This document shows positions 1 through 9,524 of a stretch of DNA of 34,393 bases, in pieces (position 1 is the first letter of the stretch; each line of letters starts with the position of its first letter). The position numbers and the translations under genes are program-made. Below the pieces are notes generated by a model that was given only the letters and a program-made list of their open reading frames with translations, did not search any database and had not been told where the DNA came from. This DNA comes from an uncultured Allomuricauda sp. (GTDB lineage: Bacteria > Bacteroidota > Bacteroidia > Flavobacteriales > Flavobacteriaceae), in NCBI RefSeq assembly GCF_937884665.1, contig NZ_CAKZYF010000199.1, forward strand, positions 1-34,393, read 5' to 3'.

Positions 1-3000
1 ATTGGTATCCCCACCAGCTGCCGTAACCGTGATGCTTCCATTGCCACAACTGGTAACGTTCACTACATCTACTTGAGCAGTCAATGCAGGAGCAATGGTC
101 ACTGTTTCTACAGCGGAAACACATCCTAAAGCATCAGAAACCTCAATATTGTAAGTACCATTTGCCAGCGCGGTAAATGTATAACTAGTTGCAGTAGCTG
201 GTGTCGGTGTCAACCAAGCACCACCATTGATTCTGAAGGTATAATCTCCATTCCCAGTGGCAACATTCGCTGTAATGGTAGCGTTGTTCATACCGTCATA
301 ACATGCCGTAGATGAGGTCGTGAACGTAACGGCTTGCGGTGCGGTAACAGTTACAGGGGTTGTGGTAACCATTTCGCAACCATTAGTATCCCTTACTCGA
401 ACCACATAGTCTCCGGCGACCACATTATTAAAGGTTCCACCATTTTGATATGCAAAGGCAACAGTTCCACCGGTATCTTCCAATTGATATTCGTAAGCTG
501 GACTACCCCCCGAAGCTGAAGCTTCCAAAGTGGCGCCTGTATTGAAACAGGTAAACTGACCTGTCAAATTCAAGCTCGGTACTATGGCTGTTGGCTGGGT
601 CAAAGTAGCGTTGAAACTCACAGTACAGGTAGTATCATCAGCCTTACGTACTTGTACGGTATAACTTCCGTCGCCCAAAGTGGAAGGAGTTGTTATCGGA
701 GAAGTTGTACTGGCTGTCCAAGTTACTCCAGCATCCAAAGAATATTCAAAACCAGCAACAGCATCAAAATTGGATACTTCAAAACGGATATTTCCATTCG
801 TAGCGGTATTACAAGTAGGGTTTGCTACGCTTAGCAATTGTGCTTCAAACGCTTGATCAGGTGCTACCACCACGACAATATCTTGTGTTTTTTCACATAC
901 CTCTGGGAGTTGAACGGCTTGAATATCATCCAAAACCAAATCGTTACCATCGTTACTGTTCACATTGGTTCTGAAGACAATATCAATATCGGTATTGGCT
1001 CCTGGATTGAAACCAATGGTACGTTCATGCCAATCCGTATCATTGTTATTTTTAGGAATCTCAGGTGCCACTTCGCTATGGATTATAGCGCCTGTGTTAT
1101 CCAAAACCTCAACAAGTACTTCCGGATTGTTTCCGGCATTGCCAACCTGCATTAGGTTGTATGCCCAGAAGCTTATAGTGATTTCCTCATTTGGCAATAC
1201 CTCCAAATCGCGCCTTGCCCACAAAATATTGTTCAATTGTGGGTTACCGGTATCTGAGAAGTTACTGACGTCAATTGCCAAGAACCGTCCATCGGTCAAA
1301 CCGGTATGGTCTTGTGGGCTCAACCAAGCAGGAACCGGATTGGTCACAAAATTGGTTACCGTGTACTCACCATTAACCAAAATTCCAGCTGGACCTCTAT
1401 TACAAGCGGTCAAAGAGCCATCCTGAGGCTCGTAGCAATAATCTGACCCAACTTCGGCAATTTGGGTTGTTGGACCTGCACCAAAATTCTCAAAGAACAA
1501 GGTACTTTGACTTGGTGCAATACTACTGGAATATCCAACTGTTACGGTTTGAGTTCCTGCAGCGACACCCGTAAAGACATTGTTATCCGCCGGTGTATTT
1601 GGCGTAGTATTTAAACTATAGGTATAGGTGAAATCAGTAGTGTTGGAGGTGGATACGGTAATGGATGCCGTGCCATCACAAGCATAATCCACCGCGGTAC
1701 TCAAATTGGGGTCTGCTACCACGGTCGGTACAGTCAAATCCATATCATGGGTACAACCTAGTGCATCACGTAACACGAGTTGATAGTTCCCTGATGCTAA
1801 AATTCTTTCGTTATTGGTATCGAAATTGGTTCCACCATCAAAACTATATTCATAGGGTGCTTGTCCTCCGTTGGCATTCAATATCCTAACCCTGGCTCCA
1901 GCTGGGTTACAGGAGGCATCTTCCACGATAGCGGCCGAGGCCGTAAGACGGAAAGGTTGCACAATTTCATAATCCAAGGTTTCCACACAGCCTGTTCCTG
2001 GTGCACCGCTGGAATCCATAACCGTAATGGTATACAAACCTGCGGGCAAGTTAACGAAGGTATCACTATTTTGATAGGTAGTGCCGCCATCCAAACTATA
2101 TTGGTATGGTGCCGTACCTCCCGTTACCGATACGGTCAAAGAAGCTGTGGACGAATCGGCACAAACAATTCCTCCGTCTGAGGCCGAAAGGCTCAAACCA
2201 CCCAATTCTTCAACTCGAACCGAGTTGGAAATACTGCTACAACCGTTATCGTCAAATACAATAAACTCATAATCCCCAGCTTCATTTGGGAAATACGTAG
2301 CCGGTGTTCCACGGTAACCAAACAAAAAGTTTGGGTTGGTCTGCATCGCGGTAGTAGGAACATCGGAAGGGCTGGTATACAAGTCCACACCATCTTTGCT
2401 CCAAATAGCCATTCGATAATCTGGATTCGGTGAACCTCCAGCAGGCGTTAGGGTGACAATACCCGCGGTACAGGTAATATCTTCAGTGGTCAAGGCCACC
2501 AGCGTCAACGCTGGTATTTCGGCTACTGTAATTTGTTGGGTATCGGTACACCCGTCATCCGTGGTGGTTATTACGATGTAATCTCCTGGGTTTACATTGT
2601 TAAAGCTATGTGTATTATCTGATGTAGCTAAGCGGCTATCCACAAAAGTACCTTGACCCCCGTTACTACCATCATCCAAGCGCAACTCATAATTGTAATT
2701 TGGTAACACGTTGAGTGCCTGAACGGAAATTGTACCCAGTTGGTTACAATCCGCTGGCGTAGTGGTAATATCAACTTGATAATTACGCTCGAGAATTCCA
2801 ATGTCTTCCGTTTCAAAAATACAGCTTCCTGGAATTGGGTTTCCTGACAAGGGGTTCAATTGGGTTACTTCTACTTTATAGGTACCGCTCGTGGTAATGT
2901 TGAAGTTTGGTCCGTTATTGGCCGAAAACGGTACAAGAATATTATTGTTGGACGCATCCACCAATTGAAAACCGTAGTTTGCCCCTAAATTGGTAATTCT

Positions 3001-6000
3001 AATATTTCCTGGGGTACTACATAAAATATCCTCGGCCGTATGTGTAATATCCAAGGTGTTTTTGAATACATTAAAGTAAAAACGACTGAAGCATCCGTTC
3101 AAATAATTGATTACGACTCGATATTTACCACTATCCGTAACGGTGTAGTTATCTTGGGTCACGATGTCATTCCAAGTACAGCTGGCATTGGTATTGGCGC
3201 AATCATCCCCTGCATCGCCACAGCTCGTTTCATCAAGCTTTTGCCACACAATGCTTTGTGCATCGGTTATCCCTAATTGAATTGTAGCGTCATCATTTTC
3301 ACCACATAGGAAAATCTTGGGCAATAACCCCCCATCAATAGAACAGGTGACGATTTCCCCCTGTAAGTCATTGTCAGGGTTTGAATCTGAGTTTACCTGA
3401 TTGAAATAGGCGATAACGGGATTGGTCTGTGTGGCACCAAAGCGCTCTACGGTTATTAATTCCGTTAAATCAGCACAACCTGCAGTTCCAGATTTCTCAA
3501 CGATGTAGTTTCCAATATCGGTCACAATCAAGGTTCTTGGGTCGCCATCGGGGTCACCATCGTTTAGTAGGGTATCGGCAGCATCTATCTGACCGTTACC
3601 ATTGTTGTCCAACGCCCAGGTGTAGGTTGTAAATCCAGCCCCAGCGGTCAAAATTGCATCGTCGCCACAAAGCTGAACGGTTCTAGCTTGACCGCAATTT
3701 GCAATATCGTCTAAAATGTTATTGCTGGCGACAATTGGGGTGGTATTGCACGGGAAATTGGATGAACCTGGTTGGTCTGTAAAAACTGTTGCGTTGTTTT
3801 CCCCTTGGAACGTGGAATAGGCCATATTTTCCAATTGGGAAGAACAGGCATCCACAAAGTCGGAACAATTCCCAGAAATTGTCACTATAATACGAATAAG
3901 GTATTCCGGGTCGCCAATTTGAACCAAACCATCGGGAACCTGGAAGGTTATTGTGTTTGTGGTCAAATCATGGGAATAGGTAGTGCCAGATGCATTTGAG
4001 ACGTCAACATTATCTAGTGTCACATTGCTTGGCAAGATATTCGTTATTGTATAGTTTATGGCATTATCGTCCCCTGTATTTTGAAAGCGCAGCACATACT
4101 GGAAGGTTTCTCCCAAATTGACACCTTGACCGTTAATATCGGTTCCGCCAAGGTTTTCAGAGGTGTTCCCCAAAATTATTTCTGGGGCAAATACTTCGCT
4201 ATAGGAGGCAGCGTCAACGGTACCATCAGCGGCATCCACCACTGGAACGCCGGTGCCGAATTCCCCGCCATCCCCGCCATCGGCATTATTATCTTTATAA
4301 AATTCATTGGCATCACTACAGCCGTCTCCGTCGCTATCTAAATCGAGCGAATCTGGATAACCGTCAGAATCTGTATCACAGCCAGCTGTAAGAAGCGTTC
4401 CGCGCATATTGGTCGTTCCAGCAACGGTCTGCCCGATAACGATTGAATTTGTACCTGAAGTGTTCCAGCTTATAACATTGGCCGGTGTGGTCAAGGTCAA
4501 AGGTTCCAAGGGGCCATTGTTGGTCCTGGTACCAAACAGTTCAAATTGTCCCGCTTGATTTATGACAACTCGTAGCAGTGGGCTTCCGTGCGTGCCAGTG
4601 ACGGTCCAGATTTGGGGATTACCATTTTGGCCGTATCCCGTTCCATCAGGAAAAAGTGCCATATTCCCAGGTTCACCATTTTGAAATTGTATCTCCCCAG
4701 CAATATCATTTCCATTGATTTGGAGATTAAATGAATTGTCTATACCGAAGATATCGAGAACCAGATAATTGTCCAGGGTAATCAAATCGCTTGTATGGGA
4801 AGCACCATTCGCGATATTAAAAAGAAGGGTATCACATTCATCTTCATCGTAAATCCCATCATTATCATCGTCCAGGTCCACAATATCAATCACTCCATCA
4901 TTGTCAAAATCGTTATGAACCACTATTTTGGCAGAAGGTTGGTCTTCCGTAATATTAGTATCGGTTTGGTCTTGGGAATTTACCGCAGTGTTGGTCAAAC
5001 TTAAAAGAGGGAGCGTATCAATTTCATCGGCTTGTACTTCCAATTCCAAATAGGCGACATCACCGCCATCCAAGGTTCCAATATCCCATGTATTGCCGCT
5101 CCAAGTTCCACTAATGGTAAAGTCCGATACGAGGGTCAATCCAGTAGGGATATTATCGGTTATCCTTAGATTGGTCAACGGGCCCAGCCCCAGGTTCTGT
5201 ACCCGGATGGTAAAGGTGGCCGTCTCCCCTTCCACAATTTCAGGCTTATCCACGGTTTTCTGAACAACAACATCAGGATCACAATACAGCGCCTGAATCG
5301 CGTTACTGTCATAAGTACAAGGTCCTTTGGTACCCCTCAAAAAGAATTCGCCTGCACCGGAAGGTGCATAACTGGGTCCGTTGGCACCTGGTATCGGTTG
5401 ACCATTCTCATACCACTGAAAAGCATCGAAGTTATTATTCGTCGCCTCAAAAATTTCAGACCCAACAAAACAGCCACTTCCGCCTCGAATTTCAAGGGTG
5501 ACCTCTGGCAGGGTGTCAAAACCGGAAAAGTAGCCTGCCACGCCTCGAGCTCCGTTGAATCCAAAGAAACCTACGGCCATAGGCCCGGTAGACACGACGC
5601 TTACATTTCCATTTAAATTGGGAATATAGAATGTTTTCCAATCCGATGATCCTGCAACTGGGTTGGAAGCTGGCAATGTTACCGTACCATTGCCATCTGT
5701 AACTTGTATGTTTGCATCCGGGGTATTTACCGCAGCAATTATGGTCATTCCTCCGGTAACGGTCGTACCGGCCATATTCCTGATATCTGGAATGTTATCC
5801 ATTACGTCAGGCAGCAAACAGTTCACCGGAGCTACAAAATTCAGTCCTTGGGTATATACTTGACTTGCACCGGCCATACATTGATAGGCATACGCATCTT
5901 TTGAAGTTTGTAAGAGCATATTGGCACCTACCGTGTTGGATGAATAGTACGTACTCGGTACTTGAAAATAGTCCCCGTTGTTAATGGTAGCGATTGGTGT

Positions 6001-6945
6001 AGTACCACCGTTTACAAATATTTGCGTATTATCGGCCGTCGCAATGATCAAAGGGAATTCGGTAAGGCCATTGGTTCCGCCATTTCCCCGTATAAATACA
6101 TATTCTTTTCCCAATCGGTTCTCTGGAACTGGTTGGTCGATTCCGGCATCGCGATTACTCGCACCCGCCTGCCGACCAAAATTAATAGAACCATTACTTA
6201 TCACAATATCCTTATCCGATTCAATGGTGGCCCCTATCCATCCATCTTCATGCGCTTGCGTAGGGCTATTGCCGATGTAGGTTTCGAATACAAAAGATTC
6301 ATTGGCATCCAAGGTAACTGTATACGTATTGGCCGTTATCCCTGCTCTATCATTCCCTACTCTAAATTCACAATCTGGATCATAACCAAAGAGTTCAACT
6401 GTTGTGTTGTCCTCTGTGGCCATAATACCTAAGGTGTTTGATTTGGAAGGGTGTGCGCCCAAGTTGGGAACACCTCCCCATTTGAAACGGGTTCCAAGGG
6501 CCTGTCGCCCTTTTGCGGTCAAAGATGCAGCTTGAGCACTGGAATTACCCCTATAATTTACGTAAAAGCGATTCCCACTAGGGGATTCAAAACGCAGCCC
6601 GCTGTTGGAGAGAACCACCCCTGTATTAGCGTTGTTTACCAAAATAATATTATTGTCACCGTCACTTAAAGTCCATTCAGCGGGAGTCAGGTTTGAAATG
6701 TTAAAGGTTGCAACGGGGGTTGGATTGGTACCTTGATAAGCATTTACAGCAAAAGTTGTAGGTTCTGGCGTGGAAAGGTAAATGGCCTGATCCCGGATAC
6801 CTGCATTATTTTGACCTTGTTTTAACGGTGGTAAATAGTGTAAATCACTTAATTGGGCGTTTACAAAGTTGGAAACCAAAAACAGCGTAGATAAAAAACC
6901 CAACTTACGCAAGGTTTTAAATAATAGGTCGAAAAAATGGTCCAT
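1..6945 (-). CDS. Giant secreted multidomain adhesin (IgGFc-binding-like, DUF11, SprB-like repeats), C-terminus cut by window edge
   Basis: An open frame runs without a stop from the ATG at 6945 to base 1 (2315 codons), and an in-frame stop lies just upstream at 6964-6966, so this ATG is the only start. Residues about 16-32 form a hydrophobic signal peptide ending near VNA-Q. Residues about 130-450 resemble the IgGFc-binding N-terminal region (GIMATEDNTTVELFG, later an LPxVMDNIPD-like stretch). A DUF11-type domain follows (about 553-645), then Asp-rich calcium-binding linkers (DFDNDGVIDIVDLDDDNDG, about 677-703, and a second at 855-893) and another DUF11-like domain (about 930-980). From about 1590 there are SprB-like repeats of the type GGTAPYQYSLDGG...LPAGLYTITVMD, interrupted by a jelly-roll-like insert at about 1813-2013. 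Proteins like this are usually type IX secreted surface adhesins. The sorting domain would lie outside the window, so secretion by T9SS is inferred. Confidence 0.88.
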   Translation of the reverse strand, partial: MDHFFDLLFKTLRKLGFLSTLFLVSNFVNAQLSDLHYLPPLKQGQNNAGIRDQAIYLSTPEPTTFAVNAYQGTNPTPVATFNISNLTPAEWTLSDGDNNIILVNNANTGVVLSNSGLRFESPSGNRFYVNYRGNSSAQAASLTAKGRQALGTRFKWGGVPNLGAHPSKSNTLGIMATEDNTTVELFGYDPDCEFRVGNDRAGITANTYTVTLDANESFVFETYIGNSPTQAHEDGWIGATIESDKDIVISNGSINFGRQAGASNRDAGIDQPVPENRLGKEYVFIRGNGGTNGLTEFPLIIATADNTQIFVNGGTTPIATINNGDYFQVPSTYYSSNTVGANMLLQTSKDAYAYQCMAGASQVYTQGLNFVAPVNCLLPDVMDNIPDIRNMAGTTVTGGMTIIAAVNTPDANIQVTDGNGTVTLPASNPVAGSSDWKTFYIPNLNGNVSVVSTGPMAVGFFGFNGARGVAGYFSGFDTLPEVTLEIRGGSGCFVGSEIFEATNNNFDAFQWYENGQPIPGANGPSYAPSGAGEFFLRGTKGPCTYDSNAIQALYCDPDVVVQKTVDKPEIVEGETATFTIRVQNLGLGPLTNLRITDNIPTGLTLVSDFTISGTWSGNTWDIGTLDGGDVAYLELEVQADEIDTLPLLSLTNTAVNSQDQTDTNITEDQPSAKIVVHNDFDNDGVIDIVDLDDDNDGIYDEDECDTLLFNIANGASHTSDLITLDNYLVLDIFGIDNSFNLQINGNDIAGEIQFQNGEPGNMALFPDGTGYGQNGNPQIWTVTGTHGSPLLRVVINQAGQFELFGTRTNNGPLEPLTLTTPANVISWNTSGTNSIVIGQTVAGTTNMRGTLLTAGCDTDSDGYPDSLDLDSDGDGCSDANEFYKDNNADGGDGGEFGTGVPVVDAADGTVDAASYSEVFAPEIILGNTSENLGGTDINGQGVNLGETFQYVLRFQNTGDDNAINYTITNILPSNVTLDNVDVSNASGTTYSHDLTTNTITFQVPDGLVQIGDPEYLIRIIVTISGNCSDFVDACSSQLENMAYSTFQGENNATVFTDQPGSSNFPCNTTPIVASNNILDDIANCGQARTVQLCGDDAILTAGAGFTTYTWALDNNGNGQIDAADTLLNDGDPDGDPRTLIVTDIGNYIVEKSGTAGCADLTELITVERFGATQTNPVIAYFNQVNSDSNPDNDLQGEIVTCSIDGGLLPKIFLCGENDDATIQLGITDAQSIVWQKLDETSCGDAGDDCANTNASCTWNDIVTQDNYTVTDSGKYRVVINYLNGCFSRFYFNVFKNTLDITHTAEDILCSTPGNIRITNLGANYGFQLVDASNNNILVPFSANNGPNFNITTSGTYKVEVTQLNPLSGNPIPGSCIFETEDIGILERNYQVDITTTPADCNQLGTISVQALNVLPNYNYELRLDDGSNGGQGTFVDSRLATSDNTHSFNNVNPGDYIVITTTDDGCTDTQQITVAEIPALTLVALTTEDITCTAGIVTLTPAGGSPNPDYRMAIWSKDGVDLYTSPSDVPTTAMQTNPNFLFGYRGTPATYFPNEAGDYEFIVFDDNGCSSISNSVRVEELGGLSLSASDGGIVCADSSTASLTVSVTGGTAPYQYSLDGGTTYQNSDTFVNLPAGLYTITVMDSSGAPGTGCVETLDYEIVQPFRLTASAAIVEDASCNPAGARVRILNANGGQAPYEYSFDGGTNFDTNNERILASGNYQLVLRDALGCTHDMDLTVPTVVADPNLSTAVDYACDGTASITVSTSNTTDFTYTYSLNTTPNTPADNNVFTGVAAGTQTVTVGYSSSIAPSQSTLFFENFGAGPTTQIAEVGSDYCYEPQDGSLTACNRGPAGILVNGEYTVTNFVTNPVPAWLSPQDHTGLTDGRFLAIDVSNFSDTGNPQLNNILWARRDLEVLPNEEITISFWAYNLMQVGNAGNNPEVLVEVLDNTGAIIHSEVAPEIPKNNNDTDWHERTIGFNPGANTDIDIVFRTNVNSNDGNDLVLDDIQAVQLPEVCEKTQDIVVVVAPDQAFEAQLLSVANPTCNTATNGNIRFEVSNFDAVAGFEYSLDAGVTWTASTTSPITTPSTLGDGSYTVQVRKADDTTCTVSFNATLTQPTAIVPSLNLTGQFTCFNTGATLEASASGGSPAYEYQLEDTGGTVAFAYQNGGTFNNVVAGDYVVRVRDTNGCEMVTTTPVTVTAPQAVTFTTSSTACYDGMNNATITANVATGNGDYTFRINGGAWLTPTPATATSYTFTALANGTYNIEVSDALGCVSAVETVTIAPALTAQVDVVNVTSCGNGSITVTAAGGDTN

Positions 6946-7562
6946 TTGGGGGGGTAGTTGAAGTTATTCATTACAAAAAAAACAGCTTTATCAGTGATTT
7001 CCAGATATTTGTTGTTAACTGCTGGTGATGCTTTGTCAGAAGTGGTTCATTTGTGGTCAGTCCATACCCAAAATAGGCGCTCTAGACAAAAGTGTCGTTC
7101 TCCTGTACTATTTCTCCGACGAAAGGAGTAACGTGTGATTTACAGTTATAGATTAACCGATACTACCAAAAGATTCAGGGATAAGTTCAGAGGGGTATTG
7201 GATTTTGGTTCGGGTTTAAATTAGGTAGTGTCAACCATTAAATTTACTAGCTTTTCGACAGTTAAAATATCAGGTTCAAATCCTCTGTATTTTATCTGTT
7301 CCAATGAAGAAGACCCTTAAATTTTTTGTTTAAGAGAAGTAATTTTGTAAAGAATGGAGGTTATCTTTTCTCAGAGGAAAGTCTAAAGGGAATAGTGCTA
7401 TTTTATTTGAATTACTTCGGAAAAAAAGATATATTTCTTAGTTTATGTTAAAAAATGACCGCTATCGTATTCGTTAAAAGATGCCGTCAGAAGGTAACTG
7501 AATAAATTTGATTCTACTCTGGATATGTTTGTGAACCAGACATATACTTATATAAAAAGAAA
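6946..7562. other. 617-bp intergenic region between divergent adhesin and regulator genes
   Basis: This gap separates two divergently transcribed genes and must hold both promoters. No open frame with coding character was seen. The adhesin leader directly before its ATG is a C-rich run on the minus strand, and no TAnnTTTG box could be placed convincingly for that gene. On the plus strand TAATTTTG at 7340-7347 fits the Bacteroidota -7 consensus TAnnTTTG, about 215 bp before the regulator start, but no TTG lies at the expected -33 distance. A short CTCC/GGAG hairpin sits near 7116-7132. Nothing else was recognised. Confidence 0.5.
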
Positions 7563-9209
7563 ATGTATTTGATGAAACCCGCTGTCTACATATTTTTCTT
7601 GGTATCGTATGTTTCGTTCTCACAAAAAATGGACTCCCTTTTAACTAAAAATATGGACAGCCTGTATAACGAGGCGATTGAGGTATGGTGGGGAGACGAA
7701 AAAGATATTGATATTTACGCGGATGCTCTAATCAAAAAAGCCGAACTACTTTCACAAAAAAGTGCTTTTTTAAAGGCATATCACATCAAGTCGCTGGTTA
7801 CTTCCGGTGAAGAATCAACAAGCTATGCGGACAGTCTTCTGAGTTTATCTATTGATTTGGGCGCCAAAAAATATGAAGCTTCTGCGTATTTTATAAAAGG
7901 GCGAAATGCATACGATAAAAGAGATTACAAAGCCTCTTTAGAGAACTACATTGAGACAAATGATATTCTGGAACAAACAGGTGACAGTGTAAGACTGGGA
8001 TATTTGGTAAAGGATAATATTGCCCTTATTCGACTTTTTATCGGAGAAAATGAACAGGCAATAACGATCTATGAGGAATTGTTGGATTATTATAAGGAAA
8101 GAGAAAGTTGGGAAAACTATTATTTGACCAAGTTTTCATTAGCGGTTGCATATCATCAGAACGATCAATTTCAAAAATCCCAAGAAATAGTAAATAGTGC
8201 ACTGCCCGCGGCTAGCAAAAATGAAAGTTTTACATATTATTACCTTCTTTCTGCCTATAGTGCCAATCTATATGGACTGGGCAACTTCGGTAAAGCCATT
8301 GATTCGATGAAAGTCGCCAACTCTTATTTTAAAGAGTTGGATGATAAAACAAATCAGGCCATAGCCAACTATTATATTGGCATGAGTTATTTTGCGCTTG
8401 ACGATATACGCATTTCAAAATACCATTTAAAAAAAGTCGATTCCATTTTCCAATCTGACCTCATTGTCTATCCAATAACTCGGGGAGCATGGGAAAAACT
8501 TATCGATTTTTCAAAAAAGGAAAGGAACTACAGGAAGGAACTGTATTATACAAAGTCCCTGCTAAAGGTCGATAGTGTAATAAATGAGAATTACCGAAAC
8601 CTAAACCACAACCTTCAAACCAAGTATGATGTCCCCAACCTTATCCTCAACAAAGAACGTTTGATTAACAAATACAAAAACAGAAGCAAAAGTTACATTA
8701 TAATCTCAGTATCAATAGGGATGATATGTGCCTTGCTCTTTTTCTTTTACTTCAGGAATCAGAAGAAAAAGTACAAAGCCTATCAAAAAGTGATAGAAAA
8801 CTTTAAAAAGCTGGAAGATGTAACATTAACTGGAAAATCCGCTTCGATATCTGATGAAGTTATGGATAGAATTGCCAGTGGGTTAAAGGAATTGGAAGAT
8901 GCAAATTTTTTCATAAACCCTAAGGCCAATTTAAATCAGACCTCCAAAAAACTGGATACCAACAGCAAATACCTTTCCACCTACATAAATAGAAACAAAG
9001 GGAAATCCTTTACAAATTATGTCAATGATTTAAGAGTGGTTTATCTTATCAACAAAATAAGGACAGATCTAAACTTCAGGAAGTATACCTTGGACGCCAT
9101 GGCCAAAGAATCGGGTTTCACAAACTACGAGCATATGAACCGGGCCTTCTATAAAAAGACCGATATCAGTCCCTCGTTTTTTTTAAAACAAATCCAGAAA
9201 GAAATTTAG
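7563..9209 (+). CDS. Membrane-spanning TPR sensor with C-terminal AraC-type DNA-binding domain
   Basis: 548 residues. An N-terminal hydrophobic signal ends near SFSQ (residue 21). A long alpha-helical region with TPR-like repeats follows (about 40-340, for example ASAYFIKGRNAYDKRDYKASLENY and AIANYYIGMSYFALDD). One transmembrane helix lies at 377-397 (YIIISVSIGMICALLFFFYF). The C-terminal 100 residues (about 445-545) have an AraC-type double helix-turn-helix pattern ending in YTLDAMAKESGFTNYEHMNRAFYK. This layout puts the TPRs in the periplasm and the DNA-binding domain in the cytoplasm, a one-component transmembrane regulator common in Flavobacteria. An alternative ATG at 7572 would remove three residues. 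It lies directly upstream of the peptide/protease genes and is their likely regulator (inference). The ligand is unknown. Confidence 0.88.
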   Translation: MYLMKPAVYIFFLVSYVSFSQKMDSLLTKNMDSLYNEAIEVWWGDEKDIDIYADALIKKAELLSQKSAFLKAYHIKSLVTSGEESTSYADSLLSLSIDLGAKKYEASAYFIKGRNAYDKRDYKASLENYIETNDILEQTGDSVRLGYLVKDNIALIRLFIGENEQAITIYEELLDYYKERESWENYYLTKFSLAVAYHQNDQFQKSQEIVNSALPAASKNESFTYYYLLSAYSANLYGLGNFGKAIDSMKVANSYFKELDDKTNQAIANYYIGMSYFALDDIRISKYHLKKVDSIFQSDLIVYPITRGAWEKLIDFSKKERNYRKELYYTKSLLKVDSVINENYRNLNHNLQTKYDVPNLILNKERLINKYKNRSKSYIIISVSIGMICALLFFFYFRNQKKKYKAYQKVIENFKKLEDVTLTGKSASISDEVMDRIASGLKELEDANFFINPKANLNQTSKKLDTNSKYLSTYINRNKGKSFTNYVNDLRVVYLINKIRTDLNFRKYTLDAMAKESGFTNYEHMNRAFYKKTDISPSFFLKQIQKEI

Positions 9210-9214
9210 CGTAT

Positions 9215-9227
9215 TTCATGAATTACG
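9215..9227 (+). promoter_or_regulatory. Putative regulator site TTCATGAATTACG, copy 1
   Basis: This 13-bp sequence lies just after the regulator stop codon. It recurs twice at 11571-11583 and 11592-11604, before the beta-barrel gene. It starts 48 bp before the -7-like box TATCTTTC (9263-9270). The proximal copy at 11592 starts 47 bp before its own -7 box. The core ATTCATGAAT is palindromic in the downstream copies. Binding by the upstream AraC-type protein is inferred. Confidence 0.6.
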
Positions 9228-9262
9228 ACAAAATACTGGGGGGTTCTCTGGATAGATTTCTT

Positions 9263-9270
9263 TATCTTTC
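9263..9270 (+). promoter_or_regulatory. Candidate -7 box of peptide gene
   Basis: TATCTTTC matches TAnnTTTG except for the last base. It lies 25 bp before the ATG of the small peptide gene. No clear TTG is present at -33, which fits an activator-dependent promoter. The assignment rests mainly on its match in spacing to the promoter at 11639-11646. Confidence 0.4.
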
Positions 9271-9295
9271 TTTTAACAATTTAAAACCAAGTGAT

Positions 9296-9445
9296 ATGAA
9301 GTATTTAAGAAAAAACCGATCTGAAAAAAATAAGCTTTCCCTAAACAAAGTGAAAATTTCCGCAATCAAAAATCCGGAGAAGATAACCGGAGGATGTGAA
9401 GGAGGATGGACCATTCGAAAAGACAAGGATAAAAACATTGAATAA
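9296..9445 (+). CDS. 49-residue double-glycine leader peptide, putative natural-product (RiPP-like) precursor
   Basis: The ATG at 9296 gives MKYLRKNRSEKNKLSLNKVK..., ending in a 16-residue tail. A longer frame starts at 9218, but that ATG falls inside the repeated regulatory sequence TTCATGAATTACG and upstream of the promoter-like box, so 9296 is preferred. The N-terminal part carries the KLSLNK...I..I.NPEKITGG pattern typical of Bacteroidota precursor peptides whose leaders are cut after Gly-Gly (natural-product precursor GG families and class I lanthipeptide-like leaders). Cleavage after Gly33 would release CEGGWTIRKDKDKNIE, with one Cys and one Thr. No lanthionine synthetase, radical SAM enzyme or C39-peptidase transporter is seen nearby. 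The product may therefore be an unmodified secreted peptide, or its maturation genes may lie elsewhere. A strong terminator follows immediately. Confidence 0.72.
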   Translation: MKYLRKNRSEKNKLSLNKVKISAIKNPEKITGGCEGGWTIRKDKDKNIE

Positions 9446-9463
9446 AATAAATTTCATTCTTAA

Positions 9464-9499
9464 AGAAAAACCTGATATTTTCAGGTTTTTCTTTTTTTT
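9464..9499 (+). terminator. Rho-independent terminator after the peptide gene
   Basis: A perfect 12-bp stem, AGAAAAACCTGA (9464-9475) paired with TCAGGTTTTTCT (9481-9492), has a 5-nt loop and runs into a T tract to 9499. It lies between the peptide gene and the protease gene. It should make the peptide transcript abundant and allow only read-through or separate transcription of the protease. Confidence 0.9.
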
Positions 9500-9524
9500 G
9501 TGTAACCGGGTTTAGTTAAATCAA

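Noticed and set aside
334..6669. Many 60-156 codon open frames on the plus strand
   Set aside because: They lie antisense to the continuous minus-strand adhesin frame and encode low-complexity shadows of its Gly, Thr and Asp codons without start signals or domains.
9218..9295. Longer N-terminus (26 residues more) for the small peptide
   Set aside because: Its ATG lies inside the repeated regulatory sequence TTCATGAATTACG and upstream of the -7-like box. The leader-like sequence begins at the ATG at 9296.
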